Shown here: one piece after another, positions 6,276 to 7,473 of the stretch | Layout: each line of letters starts with the position of its first letter | How positions within the stretch are numbered: position 1 is the stretch's first letter | Source of the DNA: Psychrobacter sp. | GTDB lineage: Bacteria; Pseudomonadota; Gammaproteobacteria; Pseudomonadales; Moraxellaceae | NCBI GenBank assembly: GCA_012270355.1 | Contig: JAAXIL010000021.1 | Span: forward strand, 1 to 7,473 | Direction of reading: 5' to 3' | Length of the DNA: 7,473 nucleotides | Position numbers and translations under genes: made by a program | Notes under the pieces: generated by a model | Told to the model about the DNA's origin: nothing | What the model saw: the letters and a program-made list of their open reading frames with translations, nothing else | The model's database searches: none

Positions 6276-7256
6276 ATGAGCAACTTTTTAACCGAATTTT
6301 TTACCCATCGCCTTGCCAAAAGTCCACTCAAGGCACGCTTATTCTCGCCTGACACCTCTGGCAAATCGCTCATAGCCCTACCTGCCGACCAGCTTAGAAA
6401 AATGGGGCTGGTGTATAATGCTTATCGCTTTATCATTAGTCTGTTTTTGTTTTTAAGTAGTTATGCGGTGGTGTATGAAAACAATCAAGTCACCGTCACC
6501 CTACCCTCTTTTTTGCATCAAACCATCTTGTTGTTTTACGGCATTTTTAGCGTTCTGATTATGGCGTTATTTTATGTCGTCAAGCAATATCCAAGGCGAC
6601 AATTGGCGTTCGGACTGATGTTTGATGTGGTGGTCATTAGTCTGATTTTGTATGTCACTGGCACGCCCGACATTCAACTGGTCATGCTATACATGGTGGT
6701 GGTTGCTGCCAGTTTTATGATGCTTGTGCCATATCAAGCGGTGGTGATTACTTTACTCGCCATTATTTTTGTCATTTATCAGCAGTTTTTCTATGCCGTC
6801 ACGGGTAGCATGAATTTAGCCAATTTGGGCGATGCCGTGTTGTTGTCGTTTAGTTTTTTAAGCGTTGGATTTTTAAGTTGGTATGTGTCACAACAACTTG
6901 CTCAAGTTGAAAAAATTGCTCAAAATCAAGCTTCAGAGGTCGCCAAGCTGAACAGCATCAATCAGCAAGTCATTGCTAATATGGCTCAAGGGGTAATGGT
7001 GTTTGATGACACATTGTCGCTAAGACTGTGCAATAACTCTGCGTTGTATCTATTAGATATTGTGAAAATACCCACCGATAACGACCTTGAAATTGATCAG
7101 TTGTTACTTTCTGATGTTGATTTAACGTCAGACTCAAAGTCGACTGCGTTTTCAACAACTGACGCAATTTCTGAACCCGATGCTCACCTTACTTTAATAC
7201 ACGATGGTGAAACCGATAAAACGCTCCTGTATCGTGTTCAATACTCTCAACCTTAA
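6276..7256 (+). CDS. pilS: PilS-like sensor histidine kinase, N-terminal part (ends at in-frame TAA)
   Basis: The readable part is 326 residues. After a 40-residue cytoplasmic start it has six predicted membrane helices (about 48-67, 83-102, 110-128, 133-152, 154-175, 185-207), the arrangement of PilS, the sensor that with PilR controls sigma-54 transcription of pilin. A short coil (208-230) leads into a PAS-like domain beginning NSINQQVIANMAQGVMVFDD. The frame then meets TAA at codon 327 (7254-7256), inside the PAS region and before any kinase motif, yet the same frame continues to the H-box region. The start at ATG 6276 lacks a clear Shine-Dalgarno. The product as read would be a membrane sensor with no kinase. 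Co-transcription with gacA is likely. Assignment to PilS rather than another six-helix PAS kinase rests on the H-box flank and topology. Confidence 0.8.
   Translation: MSNFLTEFFTHRLAKSPLKARLFSPDTSGKSLIALPADQLRKMGLVYNAYRFIISLFLFLSSYAVVYENNQVTVTLPSFLHQTILLFYGIFSVLIMALFYVVKQYPRRQLAFGLMFDVVVISLILYVTGTPDIQLVMLYMVVVAASFMMLVPYQAVVITLLAIIFVIYQQFFYAVTGSMNLANLGDAVLLSFSFLSVGFLSWYVSQQLAQVEKIAQNQASEVAKLNSINQQVIANMAQGVMVFDDTLSLRLCNNSALYLLDIVKIPTDNDLEIDQLLLSDVDLTSDSKSTAFSTTDAISEPDAHLTLIHDGETDKTLLYRVQYSQP
7254..7256 (+). other. In-frame TAA (ochre) in the PilS-like gene
   Basis: The frame reads YRVQYSQP, TAA, LYAWLGQTSPYDKS. No base gain or loss is needed to join the halves. CAA (Gln) is one change away. 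TTG at 7257 directly follows the stop but has no Shine-Dalgarno, so restart there is doubtful. Confidence 0.9.
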
Positions 7257-7473
7257 TTGTATGCTTGGCTTGGGCAAACCTCGCCGTATGACAAATCCAT
7301 TTTATATTATGAGGCGGAACGTAAAGATGCGTCGATTGTGAAATTGCGGGTGCATAGCACGCCTTTATTTGATGGCAGTCGTTTGGTGATGCTTGAGGAC
7401 ATTCGCCGAGAGCAGACCCAGGCTCAACAGCTCAAATTGGCGTCGCTCGGGCAACTCACCGCCAGCATTGCTC
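7257..7473 (+). pseudogene. pilS: PilS-like kinase, continuation after the in-frame stop, cut by the window edge
   Basis: Seventy-two codons continue the same frame without another stop. The second half reads VKLRVHSTPLFDGSRLVMLE, then DIRREQTQAQQLKLASLGQL and TASIA. This is the end of a PAS domain followed by the linker that in PilS leads into the phospho-accepting histidine (usually AHEIRNP), which would fall just beyond the window. The clear conservation after the stop argues that the lesion is recent or is a sequence error. ATPase motifs and any pilR gene would lie to the right and cannot be seen. Confidence 0.82.

Noticed and set aside
6251..6279. Tiny frames MTV and MKPLL between gacA and the PilS-like gene, the latter overlapping the start as ATGA
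   Set aside because: Neither has a Shine-Dalgarno. The overlap could aid coupling but is too short to support as a gene.
4165..7473. Reassignment of TAG/TAA to glutamine
   Set aside because: Six intact genes here end naturally at TAA or TAG at family-typical lengths, so the codons act as stops.

Overview
The window looks like chromosomal DNA from a gammaproteobacterium, most likely of the Moraxellaceae (Moraxella, Faucicola or Psychrobacter type). This is inferred from the family likeness of the encoded proteins, a UvrY/GacA regulator beside a PilS-type sensor, and AT-rich spacers around moderate-GC genes. No database search was possible, so genus is not claimed. There is no sign of mobile DNA, CRISPR or RNA genes.

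Layout. Positions 1-200 are an AT-rich leader for an RlpA-like cell-wall protein (201-1007) that ends at a clear intrinsic terminator (1042-1066). A co-directional cluster follows: the ribosome-assembly GTPase engB, xseA and xseB (both subunits of exonuclease VII), and a short DksA/TraR-type zinc-finger protein. xseA starts at the base after the engB stop. A hairpin at 4084-4116, flanked by an A run and a T run, closes the cluster and also faces the convergent pbpG gene. pbpG (minus strand) encodes a PBP7-type D-Ala-D-Ala endopeptidase. After a 289-bp divergent spacer come a UvrY/GacA-family response regulator and, 25 bp later, a six-helix PilS-like sensor kinase that runs off the right edge.

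The genes are mostly housekeeping: peptidoglycan remodelling (rlpA, pbpG), ribosome biogenesis (engB), DNA repair (xseAB) and two-component regulation (gacA, pilS).

The most notable observation is that two genes carry in-frame nonsense codons. pbpG has a TAG at codon 11, between a well-placed ATG with Shine-Dalgarno and the signal peptide. The PilS-like gene has a TAA at codon 327, and the same frame then continues directly into recognisable kinase H-box sequence. Each is one C-to-T change from a Gln codon. They could be real lesions, phase-variable or strain-specific losses, or consensus errors. I found no convincing new multi-gene system.
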